A stretch of DNA of 64,000 nucleotides from Phytophthora quininea (GCA_011947345.1 JAAVTG010000586.1:806001-870000); one strand, 5' to 3'. Positions 52,585 through 63,842 are shown, numbered from the stretch's first letter. Notes: generated by a model not told the origin, from the letters alone. Numbers and translations are program-made.

Positions 52585-53807
52585 GAATTGGCCAAGGCGG
52601 ACGTCATGAACTCCACCGACCTCTGTCTTACTCCTGCGACGGAGCTGTATATGTTCGACCCCAGCAGCGTTGCTGAACCCGTCGGCTTTGTACCGTGCTC
52701 TAAGCTCGGCCCTACGTGCGAGACATGGAACTGCAATTGCCGCAACACGACGGTCTCCTCAATCGGTGGTTCAATCGTCTACTTACCTGTATGTGTGGAT
52801 AACGACGAACAATGCACGAACTCGCTGTCTGTAGACTGTGGCAAGTCCAACTTCAAGTCTACCGAGGAAAGGAGGATCGATACGGTGGTAGGATCAAGCA
52901 CCTCTGGATCGACACTGCAACAATCCCCCAAAAGCGTTGGCTCCAGCTCTACGATGGCACCAACCTCCAGCGTCGAACCTGCTAGCGTACCGATCTCATT
53001 CCACCAGGTGAACACTACGACGCTACTGATCGTCGTGGCCGTTATCGTGGTGGTAGTGGTGGTGGTATCGTGCCTTGTGCGCGTATATTGTGTGCGTAAG
53101 AGTGCCCGCAAACCCAGCTCGCTAACTACAGAGCAAACTTCCTCCCCGCCGTCGCCCAGAGATATGTCCATCCCATCATTCCCTGCATTCGACCGTCGGA
53201 CACGAAGTTTACCATCACATCAGCGACGACTATGGAACGCCCGAATGAAAAGTGATGTTCAAGTTCAAGACAAAGTCAACAACAAGCTGAAGCTTACCGA
53301 TTATCGTGACGACGGAGATACTGGCGAGCAATATGTCGCAGTGTATGAGGATAAAGCAACTCCCCGCCAGCACCACTACCAGCATTCAAAAGTGGCATAT
53401 TCTGCAAAAGTTTATCGTCGCAAGCCACAACTGTTCGATGGAAGAACGAAAACGTCAATGCTCGACCAACGCGCAACTACCCGCCATTACCCAAGTCATC
53501 CACTTCCACGGTCCCGACATTGCTCAAAAGACCGCAACAATCGTTTGGTACGGACGGAGGCAGATTCGACTCGTTTGATGCCGACGGGAGCAGGCTCGAC
53601 TCCTCGTTCGGAAGTAAACTTTCCTCCAGGTTGAGTGACTTGAGTGACGAAGAGGACTTTAAGGACTCGTCGCTTAAAAGGGATGCACTACAGCATTCCT
53701 ATGCCTACCGCAGCACTGGTGCGTCCTCTGCGTCATTTGATTTCAGGAATTCGGATTCCAGCGATGAAGACGTTGTCTACGGCGTCGTAAAGGAACTCGA
53801 AATCTAA
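52585..53807 (+). CDS. Single-pass membrane protein with Cys-rich ectodomain
   Basis: The exon probably begins after the acceptor CATTTCAG at 52577-52584; an upstream signal-peptide exon was not located (a hydrophobic frame from ATG 52455 is one candidate). The ectodomain has about nine cysteines (VPCSKLGPTCETWNCNCRN..., VCVDNDEQC). It is followed by a Ser/Thr-rich stalk, one membrane helix (LLIVVAVIVVVVVVVSCLV, about 53026-53082), a basic stop-transfer (RVYCVRKSARK) and a long Ser-rich cytoplasmic tail. The tail needs a one-base shift near 53440-53455 (an AAAA run) to reach its natural end (SDLSDEEDFKDSSLKRD, ending 53807); the unshifted frame ends at 53634. Function unknown; receptor- or adhesion-like by layout only. 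Confidence 0.6.
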
Positions 53808-53976
53808 CCTGGAAGTATGACAAGCCGAAACAAAATGCAAAAAATAATTAAACGATAACACAGATATGCAACCCACAAGAATGACCATCGAAACCCTTGA
53901 TGACTGAGTACGGAATGCCTCACTACAGCAAGAACCGCTTCCGATACATCATCACAATCCGAATCCCTGACCGAAG

Positions 53977-55226
53977 ATGAAGCGTGCTTTCAGTGGCGAC
54001 GGTGGAATGGAAATGACGAAGAAATTCAAGCAGAACCGTCAACAAGGGAACGAAACTTCCCACTACAAGAGCCTTAGGAGCGAACCCCTTCCTGCCGCGA
54101 TCCTGGTATTGCCGCATGTCGTCAGGACCATCAACAAGTTTTTGTGACCAACGTTGAGGCTATCATGGAAGCAGCGAGGACGAACCAGCTCGAGTGGCTT
54201 CGAGAATTGCTACACTCAAGTCAGTGGGCTGTCCATTCCGAGTCGTTAAACGCTGCTGCAGCAGGTGGCCATACTGGGGCTGTGAAGCTCCTGTCTCAAC
54301 AGCTTTTCCACGAAGGACAGCCCTACACAAAGTGTGTCAACTTGAGAGACGCAGTCGCAGCAGCGGCTGAGAACGGCCGTCTGGAAGTGGTAAAGCTGAT
54401 GCTGCCTGGTTTGGTCGCTTACGAGGATAACGACAGTGACACCGATCAAGAATTACTCGTGTCCTCAGCCTGGATAGTTGTGAAAGATGCTGCCAAAGTT
54501 GGCCACGCCGATGTGGTGGGATTCGCGACGCAGTATGCTCACGAAAGGTACTTCAGCCGGGGAAGTCAGATACTTTCGCTTGCTGTTTCTGCTGACCACG
54601 CCGAGGTGGTGCGAGTGTTGCTACGTCCCCGACAGTACAATTGGCTGCACTACCAAGTCTTGGAGCAAGCGGTAGATGAAAGGCAGCAGGCTGTCGTTGA
54701 AACGATTTACGAAGAGTATTCATGGTACAGCAACGACAGGGATTTATTCGTCGACATGGCGTGCATTGGCAACGCCGTCGCCGTGAAGTTTCTCTACGAC
54801 TGTGGCTACAACGATCCTGCTTTGGTTGATGAAGCGATCATCAACGCAGCAAGTCGTGATCACCCGGATATCGTGACCACTTTGCACGACAGTGGAAGAG
54901 TTTCACTGATGACCTTTGATATGGCGTTTGTCGGAGCAGCAGCGTATGGATGCATTGGCACTGTCATGTATCTGTACTGCCAGCAACGAGCATCTCCCGA
55001 GGCGGTTCAAAAGTGTTCAAGAATGCTGGCAGCGTCTTCGTGTTCAACTATTTGCTGGACAAGGAGGGGTTTGCTCAATATTAGCCGAAGTAAATCTACG
55101 CAAATGAAGCGTCGACACGATGGTGAAGATGGCCACCCAACGTTTGTTGCCGGGTTCCCGCGTGAAGTTGGCGACGACTACACTCATAGGAAATGTCGTG
55201 CGTTGATTAGCGCGATTTCTGGCTAA
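53977..55226 (+). pseudogene. Ankyrin-repeat gene with frameshifts
   Basis: Start MKRAFSGDGGMEMTKKFKQN at ATG 53977, then AAILVLPHVVRTINKFL. A one-base shift at a T5 run near 54138 leads to TNVEAIMEAARTNQLEWLRE and 280 uninterrupted codons of repeats (GGHTGAVKLLSQQL, ENGRLEVVKLMLPG, SADHAEVVRVLLRP, GNAVAVKFLYDCGY). A second shift near 55015 changes the frame to KVFKNAGSVFVFNYLLDKEG, which then stops. Without the two shifts it would be a mid-size family member truncated at its C-terminus. Confidence 0.7.
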
Positions 55227-55728
55227 CATCGAGGTGGCAAAGTTCCTGCTGCAATGCAAACCATTCCGGTGGGATTATCGTGCATCCCTCGAAGAAGCGA
55301 TTGGTAAAGGGCTGAAAGAAGTCGCGCTGTTGATCTATAAAATGATTCCGTCGTGTTCGTACGAAGCAGGAAATATTTTCAATCATCGCAGCGTTTACGA
55401 ATGCAGCTCAACGCGAAGCGGATTGCGGGTGGATGTATTTCCCCAGAGTGATTTCGCCAGCGGACGCGATCAATGCTGTGTATGTGGGCGCTGCAAATGC
55501 CGGCGTCTATTTCTCGTGGATTTTGCGCACCTTACGTGACGATCGACGGCTTTCACCCCAGACAATTAATCAGGCATTTATGGTCGTACTTGCAAGTGGA
55601 AACGTGATCTTGATTGAGGTTACGCGCCACGAGCAGCATATGTCGCCGGAGTTTGCAAGCAAAAATCTCTTGCAGGCAGTCATCAGTGGACGTAGTGACA
55701 TCGTGGGATTCTTTTCGCGACTACCTGG
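55227..55728 (+). pseudogene. Ankyrin-repeat fragment
   Basis: Two frames: VAKFLLQCKPFRWDYRASLE (55234-), then after a shift PADAINAVYVGAANAGVYFS, DDRRLSPQTINQAFMVVL and KNLLQAVISGRSDIVGFF. Compared with the gene at 48459-50462 the middle repeats are missing between these two blocks. Confidence 0.65.
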
Positions 55729-56049
55729 AAGTGTACGAGTCTTGTGCGCTTCATCGAGCCTGAGCGCTCTTTCAAGTGCCGCATCGATCGAGTTGCTGTC
55801 GATCCGTTCATTATTCAACAAATATTCGGCGACTGCAACATTACCGACATTCTCAAACGCCTGGTTTATCGCCACCGCCGTCACACGCTGCTGAGCACAG
55901 AGATACTTCACAACAGCCAGAGATCCACGCGCAACAGCGCCGTCAAATGCCTGACCGAAGACCTGTGACGAAACACTTCCACTATCGTGCAGAACTTTCA
56001 CCACGTCAAGACAGCCATTGTTCGTCGCATCCACGAAGGCGCTGTCCAC
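55729..56049 (-). pseudogene. Inverted ankyrin block
   Basis: Minus strand reads DSAFVDATNNGCLDVVKVLH, SSQVFGQAFDGAVARGSLAV, then AFENVGNVAVAEYLLNNERI. These are exactly the kind of middle repeats missing from the plus-strand fragment just upstream, now in opposite orientation. Continuous frame of about 105 codons. Confidence 0.7.
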
Positions 56050-57373
56050 TATCTCCGCATGGACATGTAGACCTAGTGCGGTTCCTGCTCGATGAAATAC
56101 TAGTGCGTAATCGCGACGACGACATTGCCAGGAATGAGATCAGTAGACGCCAAACAGCTTGGCGAGTCTTTGAGGAAGCGGCGGTCAATGGATACCTAAG
56201 TGTTGTCGAATGTGCGGCGTCACACGTGTGTTTTAACGTGCCTATGAGAGATGAAATGCGGGTTTTGTCGCGATCGATTTGTGGAGGACACGCGGAGGTG
56301 GTGCGATTTCTGCTGGAGTCACGTCGACCCCTCGGCTTTTATCGACCGAAGACCAATACGCTGAAGACTATTGCGGAGATGGTTAGTGAAACGAAAAACG
56401 ACGAACTCGGCGAGAACCTTTTCGTTCACTTAGCTCAACAGGGAAACACTAAAGCGGTGAAGTATCTGGTCTCAAAGATGTAAAGTTAATTGAAGCAGCA
56501 TTCGTACTGGCTGCAGGGAGAGGCTGTACTGATGTTGTGAAGACTTTGAGTACCAGTGGAGAAATTTCGCCGCAGGTTTTCGATAAGGCAGTTGACGGCG
56601 CAGTTGCTGGAGGATCCATGGCGACAGTGACGTATCTCTTTAACAAATAAGAAAGGTCTACTGCGGTGATCAACAAAGTCTTTACCAAGGCGCGTAGCGT
56701 CAGTGTCATCGAGTTTCTGCTTGATAAGAGAAGTATTACTGACGAGTCGATTATTGAAGCATTCCAGAATGCAACACGCTGTAATTCCAATAAGACGAAA
56801 ATCCGCAAATGCAAGCACCCAGCTGTGAGGCTTCTAAGCAAGCAAGAATGCATCCCAAGTGGCATAGTCAACGAGGTTTATGCCAGAGCACTGGCGACCA
56901 CTCACCCGATGATTTTGCGGGATCTAAAGAACGATCGCAGGCTTGCGCAGGAAACAATCGATGGAGTATTCAAGAGTGCCGTTCAAACCAGAAGTGAATC
57001 TCTGGTGGAGGCTTCGTACAACGAGCACCGTGTTTCCCCTGGAGTCGTACGCGAAGCGCTTGAGGATGCAATTAACCGTAGCGATTATGACCGTTTGACG
57101 CGACTGCTCAAACAGCCCACTATCCCATTGTTGATGAAGCAACAAGCTATGTTATCTGGAGCCCGGCGCAAGAATAGCAACATGCTGCGGTTTATGGGTT
57201 TATGTGAGAATGGGCCGGCCGATTTATTGAGAGAAATGCTGGATGTAACGCCAGACCAGAGGCTTCGGAAGAATTTGCGGAGGCGACTGAAAAAGTTGTC
57301 TGCTGAGGAATCACTGTATGACATCAGTTTGCTCTCGACATATGGAAAAGCGGTATATCTTGAGAAGAAGTAG
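56050..57373 (+). pseudogene. Ankyrin-repeat gene, 5' truncated, two breaks
   Basis: Begins at the edge of the inverted block with HGHVDLVRFLLDEILVRN and lacks the LPHVV module. A one-base shift at an AAA run near 56475 (SKM-stop against SKDVKLIEAAF) and a TAA at 56648-56650 interrupt it. The last 235 codons are open (SVIEFLLDKRSITDESIIEA ... LRKNLRRRLKKLSAEESLYD) to the stop at 57371-57373. The long open end suggests recent decay. Confidence 0.7.
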
Positions 57374-57613
57374 GCGTAGAAATATGGTTAATACGATTCA
57401 TGAAGAACCGTCTGCCATTTGACTCCTCGAAATCTTGCCTTCTTGCTTTGACAAGATGCTTTTCCAGCACTGTTTGTGACTAGCTTCCTTTCGCTTTTCA
57501 CCTTTGACCTATCTTGTATTTTTCCGGATACCGATATCCGTAATTCTGCGCTCTTCCCTCCCCTCTACCTCAGTCTCCCACTCATACTTTATCCCAGTCA
57601 AAGTCGGGCCGCC

Positions 57614-60468
57614 ATGAGCATGCTCAACCGGTTCTCGAGCGCCATGCAGACGGCCATGTCTGGCGCCGCGTCGGCCGCCGTGTCGGGGCTGCAGAACGTT
57701 CAGGGCATGCTGAGCGAGGAGTTCCTCAAGACGTACGAGACACCCAAGGACTGCACGGCGTCGGGCGGCCACGAGCTGAGCTGGAAGATCTTCCCGGCCG
57801 TGCACCGCAAGTCCGGCCACGAGTTCAGCGTGTTCGTGTTCGACAAGGAGGACCTCAAGCGACTCAAGAGCAAGGAGGCCCAGGAGCGTGTGCTGGAAGT
57901 ACTGAGACAAGAGATGAAGACGCTAAGACTACTTAGACACCCACACGTCCTTAAAGTCGAGGAAGTGTTCGAAGAGAGTCGTCGCTCCCTCAGTTTTGTG
58001 ACGGAACGAGTGACCTGCTCGCTGGCCAACGCCTGCAAGAACTTCGCCAACATCTCGAACGTCACTCCGGAAGTGCTGGAGATCGGACTCACCGAGTTTG
58101 AGTTGGCGTGCGGCCTCATGCACGTCGGCGAGGCGCTGAGTTTCCTGCATCGCGAAGGACGCAGAGTGCATTTGAGTATCGGACCTCACAGTATCTTCAT
58201 TACTCCCAAAGGAGAGTGGAAATTAGGCGGTATGGGCTTCTGCAGAGTCGTAGAACCAGGTCAGAAGTCCAGGAGCGAATACTTTGGCTTTGACGGCTCG
58301 ACAGGAGTGAGAAACCCTGAAACAGGAATGATCGAAGGCAGTTGGGAACCTCCGCTGGAATACTGCGCGCCAGAGTTGGTGACGGAGCCGAGACAGTTCG
58401 ACAGCAAGGCGGACATGTTCTCGCTCGGGCTGCTGGTGTACGAGATGTTTGTTCCTCCACGTGCTGATGGAGGACGCAATCCTGTGCTGGATGTGCACGA
58501 TGGAAACAAGATGACGCATGGCTACAAGGTGCAGTCGCTGCATCCGATCTCGTTCCCGTCGTCGGTACCTACGTCGCTGCAGAATACGATCCGGTCCTTG
58601 CTAGCGTTAGAACCGGAAAAGCGGCCCGAAGCTCGCGCGTTCTTAGCGTCGCCGTTCTTTGATTCAGGTCCGATTAAGACACTGAGAATGCTGCAGAGTC
58701 TGGTGGAGCAGGAGCCAGCAGCACAGGCAAAATTCCTCACGACGCTGCCTGAGGCGATCGACGCCTTCTCTCCACGAGTGCTTCGTGATATGGTCATTCC
58801 GGGTCTCCAGTCGGTCGTCATTAATAAGGCTGTGGCTCCGTTCGTGATCACACCTTTGCTGAAGATTGTAGCGAAGGTGGACAAGCAGACGTTCAACTAC
58901 TCCATCGCGCCCATGATGATTCCTCTTCTGGCGATCTCGGAGCCCGTGCAATGCATGCTGATGTTTGTGTCCGAGTTGGAAACGCTTATCCCAAAGGCGG
59001 AGGAGGGCTACATTCGAGACCACATTGTACCCATGTTGTGTCGTGCCCTCGACAGCACAGTTCCTGAAATTCTGGACACGGTGCTGAACAAGATTGTGGA
59101 CCAAGCCAGTCTGTTTGAGTACCGCATTTTGAAGCAGGTCATTCTGCCTCGAGTCAACAAGCTCATTCTGACTCCGCCGCAACCGTCAGTGCGAATCAAC
59201 GCGCTGTTATGGCTGGCCAAGTCGTTCCACGTGTTCGACAAGGACTTGCTGATTGAGAGTGTGCTGCCCACTCTGCAGCAGACTCTCCATGAAGACAAGA
59301 CTCCTGCTGCTTGCATGTGCATTCTAGGCTGCTACGACAACCTCGGCAAGCATCTGGGACCGGAGTTTACTGCTAAATTGATCATTCCTGCAGTGGCCCC
59401 GCTGCTGTGGGAACAGACCCTGAACAACTCGCAGTTTGACATGGTCTGTGAGAAGCTCCAAGACATGCTCAAGGCTGTGATCAGTGAGCGCGACAAGTCG
59501 TTCACGTCGGCAAGCTCTGTCAGTACGGTTACAACAGGCATCACCGCTGCTTCAGGTATGTCTGAAGCTGTCCGCGCTGCCCAAGCCTCGAAAGAAGTAG
59601 AGTCAGGTGAAGCCGCTGCGAATAAGCTGCTGGCGGAGGAATATGTACCGAAGAAACAGCCTCAGCCTGAGCCTGCGCAGAACCAGAGACCTGAACGATA
59701 CTCCGACGACCCGTTCTATCTTGGCAACAACTCAAACTCATCTGATAGCCGCACTCAAAGCACCAGAACAGAGCGGAAGGACTCTGGTTCTCATCGCGAA
59801 ACAGCAGCGGAGCGAGCAGAATCTTTCTCAGCTCGACGTCGCGCTGGCAAGAAGGAGGCGCACGTTCAAGTCGTCGGGCGGGCAAGAAGGACGATGGAAA
59901 GACGGATCTCCTCGGCATGGACGCTTCTGCTCAGGTGCGTAACATAAGAGGGAGAGCTTTGTATGATAGTATCACTAACTTATCTTCTTTGTAGTCGTCA
60001 AGCCAGTCAACTGGCAGCGAACTGCTCGATACAGGTAGTCTGCTCTCTGCATTGCCCACTTCCCAAGCTCCAGGATCCAACGGTGGCGGCAACACCGGTG
60101 TCATGTTTAATGGAATGAGTATGGGTATGAGCGGCGGCGTCCCGTCGGCGGCACCAACGTACGCTAGTCAGAATACGATGGGAGTGCAGGCTAATGGCAT
60201 GCAGCAAGGCATGGTGCCGTACGGTCAAAATATGGGCAATGGCATGATGAACCAGCAGCAATACAACCCAGGCATGATGCAGATGACGCCCTACGGAATG
60301 CAGCAACAGCAACAAGCTCCACTGAGTGGCGGAGGCTACAACCAGGGCGGAAACATGGGCATGGCTGGACCTGGTCAAATGCTTCAGATCCAAGCGCCTG
60401 GGTACGACCCGTACGCCCCTCAGCCACAGCAGAGCGGCGACAAGTTTAGCGCCTTTGACGGACTGTAG
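57614..60468 (+). CDS. SCYL2: SCY1-like pseudokinase (SCYL2-type)
   Basis: ATG 57614; exons 57614-59934 and 59995-60468, with intron 59935-59994 (60 nt, GTGCGT...TTGTAG). About 930 aa. A protein-kinase-like domain (residues ~35-330) lacks catalytic residues: the HRD loop reads VHLSIGPHSIF and DFG reads GGMGF. It is followed by HEAT-type helical repeats (LEPEKRPEARAFLASPFFDS, then VIPGLQSVVINKAVAPFVIT onwards) and a Gly/Met/Gln-rich tail (GMSMGMSGGVPS, GNGMMNQQQYNPGMMQM). Such proteins bind clathrin and adaptors and act in vesicle traffic between trans-Golgi and endosomes. The first-exon frame must shift by one base between about 59855 and 59890 (near two copies of GGCAAGAAGGA 34 bp apart) to give DDGKTDLLGMDASAQ and join exon 2. 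Convergent with the next gene, 110 bp apart. Confidence 0.85.
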
Positions 60469-60578
60469 GCATTAGTAGGCGAGCATTTTGTGTTTGTAGA
60501 CGAAATAGGGAAACGGGTTGCCAACGAAGTGAGTAAGAACTCTTGAGCAAGAACTCAAAGCAAGTTGTCAGCTCCTTC

Positions 60579-62593
60579 TTACAGTTCTCCACAGTCCTCA
60601 ATCACCACTTCGTTTTGAGGCAGTGGCCGACTGTTTGGCTTGCTGACCTCGACGTTCTGCATGGCATCCACGACGTCTAATCCTTCGATCACGTCGCCAA
60701 ACACCACGTGCTTTCCGTCAAGATTTTTGAGCCCAGCTTTAGTCGTGATGAAGAACTGCACGCCGCACAAAATCGAATCAGCTTCCCACTCAACGAACAG
60801 TGAAAGCTTTCGGTGTTTCTTACCTGCGATCCGTTGGTATTCTTGCCTGCATTAGCCATCGACAGCAGCCCCACGTCGTCATGAGGAAGGAACTCTTCGT
60901 CCTTAAAGTTACCCCATAGATCGCCATGGGGCGTGCCACGATAGATGCTTTGACCTCCCGTGCCGTCACCGACGGTAAAATCTATGAGCAGCACATAACA
61001 AAGTCAGTTTACTGGCAAGAAAAGTGGACGTTAGTGCTTACCTCCGCCTTGCACCACGAAATTCTTGATTATACGGTGGAATTTGCATCCTTTGAAGTGC
61101 AAGGAGGGGTCCTATGACCAACAAAACAGAGCGACTACCAAGTTAGTCAAACTTTTACCATACGGTTCAAGCACTCTTGACGCACCTTCTCTCCTGTGCA
61201 CAAGCAGCGAAAGTTTTCCGCAGCAAGCGGGACTCTGTCTTTCAGTAGACGCATCACGATACGCCCAGCTGGTTTGCCGCTGATCGAGATGTCCATGAAC
61301 ACAGTAGGATCCCCGTCCTTTGTAAGTAGCTTCTTTTTGCGCTCCTGAAGACTCAGTCCGGCGTCCGCGACGTAGAGTTGATGCAGCTTTTCGAAGAGCT
61401 CCTCTTCACGGCCTTTGTACGTCTCCAGGGTGCGATCAATTGAGTCAAGCTTCTTAGGATTGTGCTTCGTGTAAAACTGAACCAAGCGTTCTTTGAAAGA
61501 ATCTTGCTCCCTTTTCGTATCTGTCATCAAGCAACGCAGCGGTCTTATTAGCGACTAGACAAGGATCTGTGAACATACATCCCTTACCTGGAGTACTCTC
61601 TGACACAGCCTTGGCAGCCGAAAAACCTCCAAACGCGCCACCAAACGTCAACTTCTCTTTAGCTTTCGGCTGCGGTGCCGCCGCAAACCCCAAATGCCCC
61701 GCCGAACGTGGGCTTGTCTTGAGATTTTACTGGATTCGCAGCCCCAAAGCTGCCAAAGGAACTACCAAAGGACGGCTTCTCAGAACTCGCCGTTCCAAAA
61801 CTTCCGAACGCTGCAGGCTTATCGCCAAATCCTCCGAATGCGGCGCCAAACTGCGGCTTCGCTTCGCTTTTCGCCTCAGCTGCCGCTCCAGCTCCCGAAC
61901 GCCCCACCAAACTGCAATTTCTCTGCTGGCTTCGACTCTGTCGCCGCTCCTCCAAACGAAAACTTCGTCTGCGTCGCTCCAGAGCCTCCAATCCCATCAA
62001 ATGGTGACTTCTCTACAGGCTTCTGCTGAGCAGTGCCAAAGCCTCCAACCTGGAGGTTTTGTGTCTTCACCTGACTCTCCTCAATGCCGTATCCTTTCTT
62101 CAGCAGCTTGTGTAGTAAAGTCTCGTCCTTCTCGTCCCCATTGGCCATGCTCTTCCCACTGCCAATACTCGCTTCTTCAGCCGCCAGCTCCTGACGCTGC
62201 TTGCGCCAGGACTGCTGCGACCTCTGCCTGAAAGACGACGCCGAGTCCGTCGAGTCCTCGCTGCCGCCTCTCCTCCTGAAGCCTCCGGAAGCGCCCAACT
62301 TCTCCTGGGCCAGCGCCGCGTCCTTCTCGAACTGTAAAATAACTGGCTCATTTCGCAGCCGCTTGGCCTTCTCCCAGCGGCTCAGCGACTGCTTCTTGAA
62401 GGCTCTCGACAGCGCTTTGGTCTCTGAGTCGGCGTTCTTGATCCCCACAGCGCCAATCCCCCACTGTTTCAGATAAAAATCACATCAGCACCTTCCTCAG
62501 ATAATGGCAAAGCAGATCAGCGCCTTGGACGCCGTCCAGATCGCGTACATCCGCCAGCTTCACCGGCCGCAGCGGCAGCTCCGCATCCGCCAT
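60579..62593 (-). CDS. FG-nucleoporin fused to C-terminal cyclophilin
   Basis: Start ATG 62591-62593 ([16 protein letters not shown]). Exon segments: 62492-62593, 61588-62463, 61186-61520, 61042-61111, 60824-60981 and 60579-60755. A charged helical N-terminus ([20 protein letters not shown]) comes first. FG repeats follow ([37 protein letters not shown]), then a short helical motif ([34 protein letters not shown]), then a full cyclophilin domain ([15 protein letters not shown] with the catalytic Arg, [31 protein letters not shown]). The cyclosporin-contact Trp before LDGKH is Asn. FG repeats line nuclear pores; cyclophilins isomerise prolyl bonds. The layout recalls animal RanBP2, but without Ran-binding domains. 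Frameshifts near 61895 and at a GGGG run near 61690 interrupt the FG exon. Confidence 0.8.
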
Positions 62594-62766
62594 CTCAAAT
62601 GTAGATTTCCGCCAATCACAATATTGTATGGACATTCAAACCTTTGGATTGGCTAAAATCAGTTTCTCTTGGTTAAAGTATGCGCTGTTTCGGCAATCCT
62701 GCACCAAGCGATTGCCCGGCGACTTGCTCTCGCTTTCATTTCCTCTTTAGAACCAAAGAAGCAAAA
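62594..62766. promoter_or_regulatory. Bidirectional promoter region
   Basis: 173 bp between the divergent start codons of the FG-Nup/cyclophilin and RPL13A genes. Contains two CCAAT-type sequences in opposite orientation (ccaatcac at 62614 and ggattggc at 62645). Near 62732-62745, before RPL13A, there is a pyrimidine-rich gctttcatttcctcttt that resembles the oomycete initiator (TCATTyy). Confidence 0.45.
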
Positions 62767-63842
62767 ATGGTGTTTGAGAAGCCGATCGTCGTCGACTGCC
62801 GCGGCCACCTGGTGGGCCGCCTGGCCTCCTGATCGCCAAGGAGCTGCTGCAGGGCCAGCACGTCGTGGCGGTGCGCTGCGAGCAGCTGGAGATCTCCGGA
62901 TCGCGTACGTATTGCCTGCTCTAGTTGATGTATCATACATGTCCGCAATTCAGACGGCCCAGGGACTGGAGCGTGCTCGAGGACGTCGCTGGAGTCGAAG
63001 CGTGCGGACTCTTTTGCAAGGTTGTCGGCTGCGTCCCGACTCCGATTTCGAAGCCTGCGGAGCGTGACGAGCGGGCGTTTGGTTCCATCCAACCAGCCGA
63101 CCAAGAAAGAGACCTGCGCTACTCGCTGCAGTGTCGTCCAAACATGCAAAAGTCGCTGCGTGCAGACACCCCATTCTGTCCTCTTATTGAGAGGAGGAGT
63201 GGTGGTGTGTCATGCCGTCTGCTTGCGGATCGAAGAGAGAGAGAAGTTCACATTTACTAATGTGATCTGCTTGATCTGCTTCTTTCCGGCCAACCAACAG
63301 ACGTGCGCAACAAAGTCAAGTTCTTCCAGTTCCTGAACAAGCGCACGGCCACCAACCCCAAGAAGGGCCCCATCCACTACCGCGCCCCGTCGCGCATGCT
63401 GTGGCGTACCATCCGTGGCATGCTGCCGCACAAGACGGCCCGTGGTGCCGCCGCTCTTCAGCGTCTTAAGGTGCGTTGTCTTTGGATTAAGAAAGAGGTT
63501 CATTATGAGTTGATTCTGATGCTGTTGATGGATTGACAGACGTTCGACGGCATTCCGTCGCCGTACGACAAGCAGAAGCGCATGGTGATCCCCGCCGCTC
63601 TGCGTGTGCTGCGCCTGAAGGCCAGCCACCGCTTCACCGTCCTGGGCGACCTCGCCTCGGAGGTGGGCTGGAAGCACGCCGAGCTGGTCAAGCGCCTCGA
63701 GGCCAAGCGTCTGCTCAAGAGCGACGCCTTCTACAAGAAGAAGGTTGCCCAGCAGAAACGTCTGGCCGAGGCCGAGGCCAAGGTGTTCTCCGAGAACTCG
63801 GAGCTCAAGCCCACGCTTGCCAAGTACGGCCACGCTCTTTAA
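62767..63842 (+). CDS. RPL13A: 60S ribosomal protein L13a (uL13)
   Basis: Exons 62767-62904, 63301-63470 and 63540-63842; introns 62905-63300 (396 nt, GTACGT...AACAG) and 63471-63539 (69 nt, GTGCGT...GACAG). Product: [20 protein letters not shown], then [20 protein letters not shown], then [20 protein letters not shown], then [20 protein letters not shown] to a basic C-terminus ending KYGHAL. This is full length for the family and belongs to the large ribosomal subunit. Exon 1 has TGA at 62830-62832 because one C is missing from CTGGCCTCCTG (expected ...TCC CTG ATC). As the rest is perfectly conserved and the gene is normally essential, a sequence error is more likely than a pseudogene, unless another copy exists. 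Codon use is strongly biased to C/G-ending codons, typical of high expression. Confidence 0.93.

Noticed and set aside
62905..63300. Box C/D snoRNA in the RPL13A intron
   Set aside because: No RTGATGA/CTGA pair at suitable spacing with terminal complementarity.
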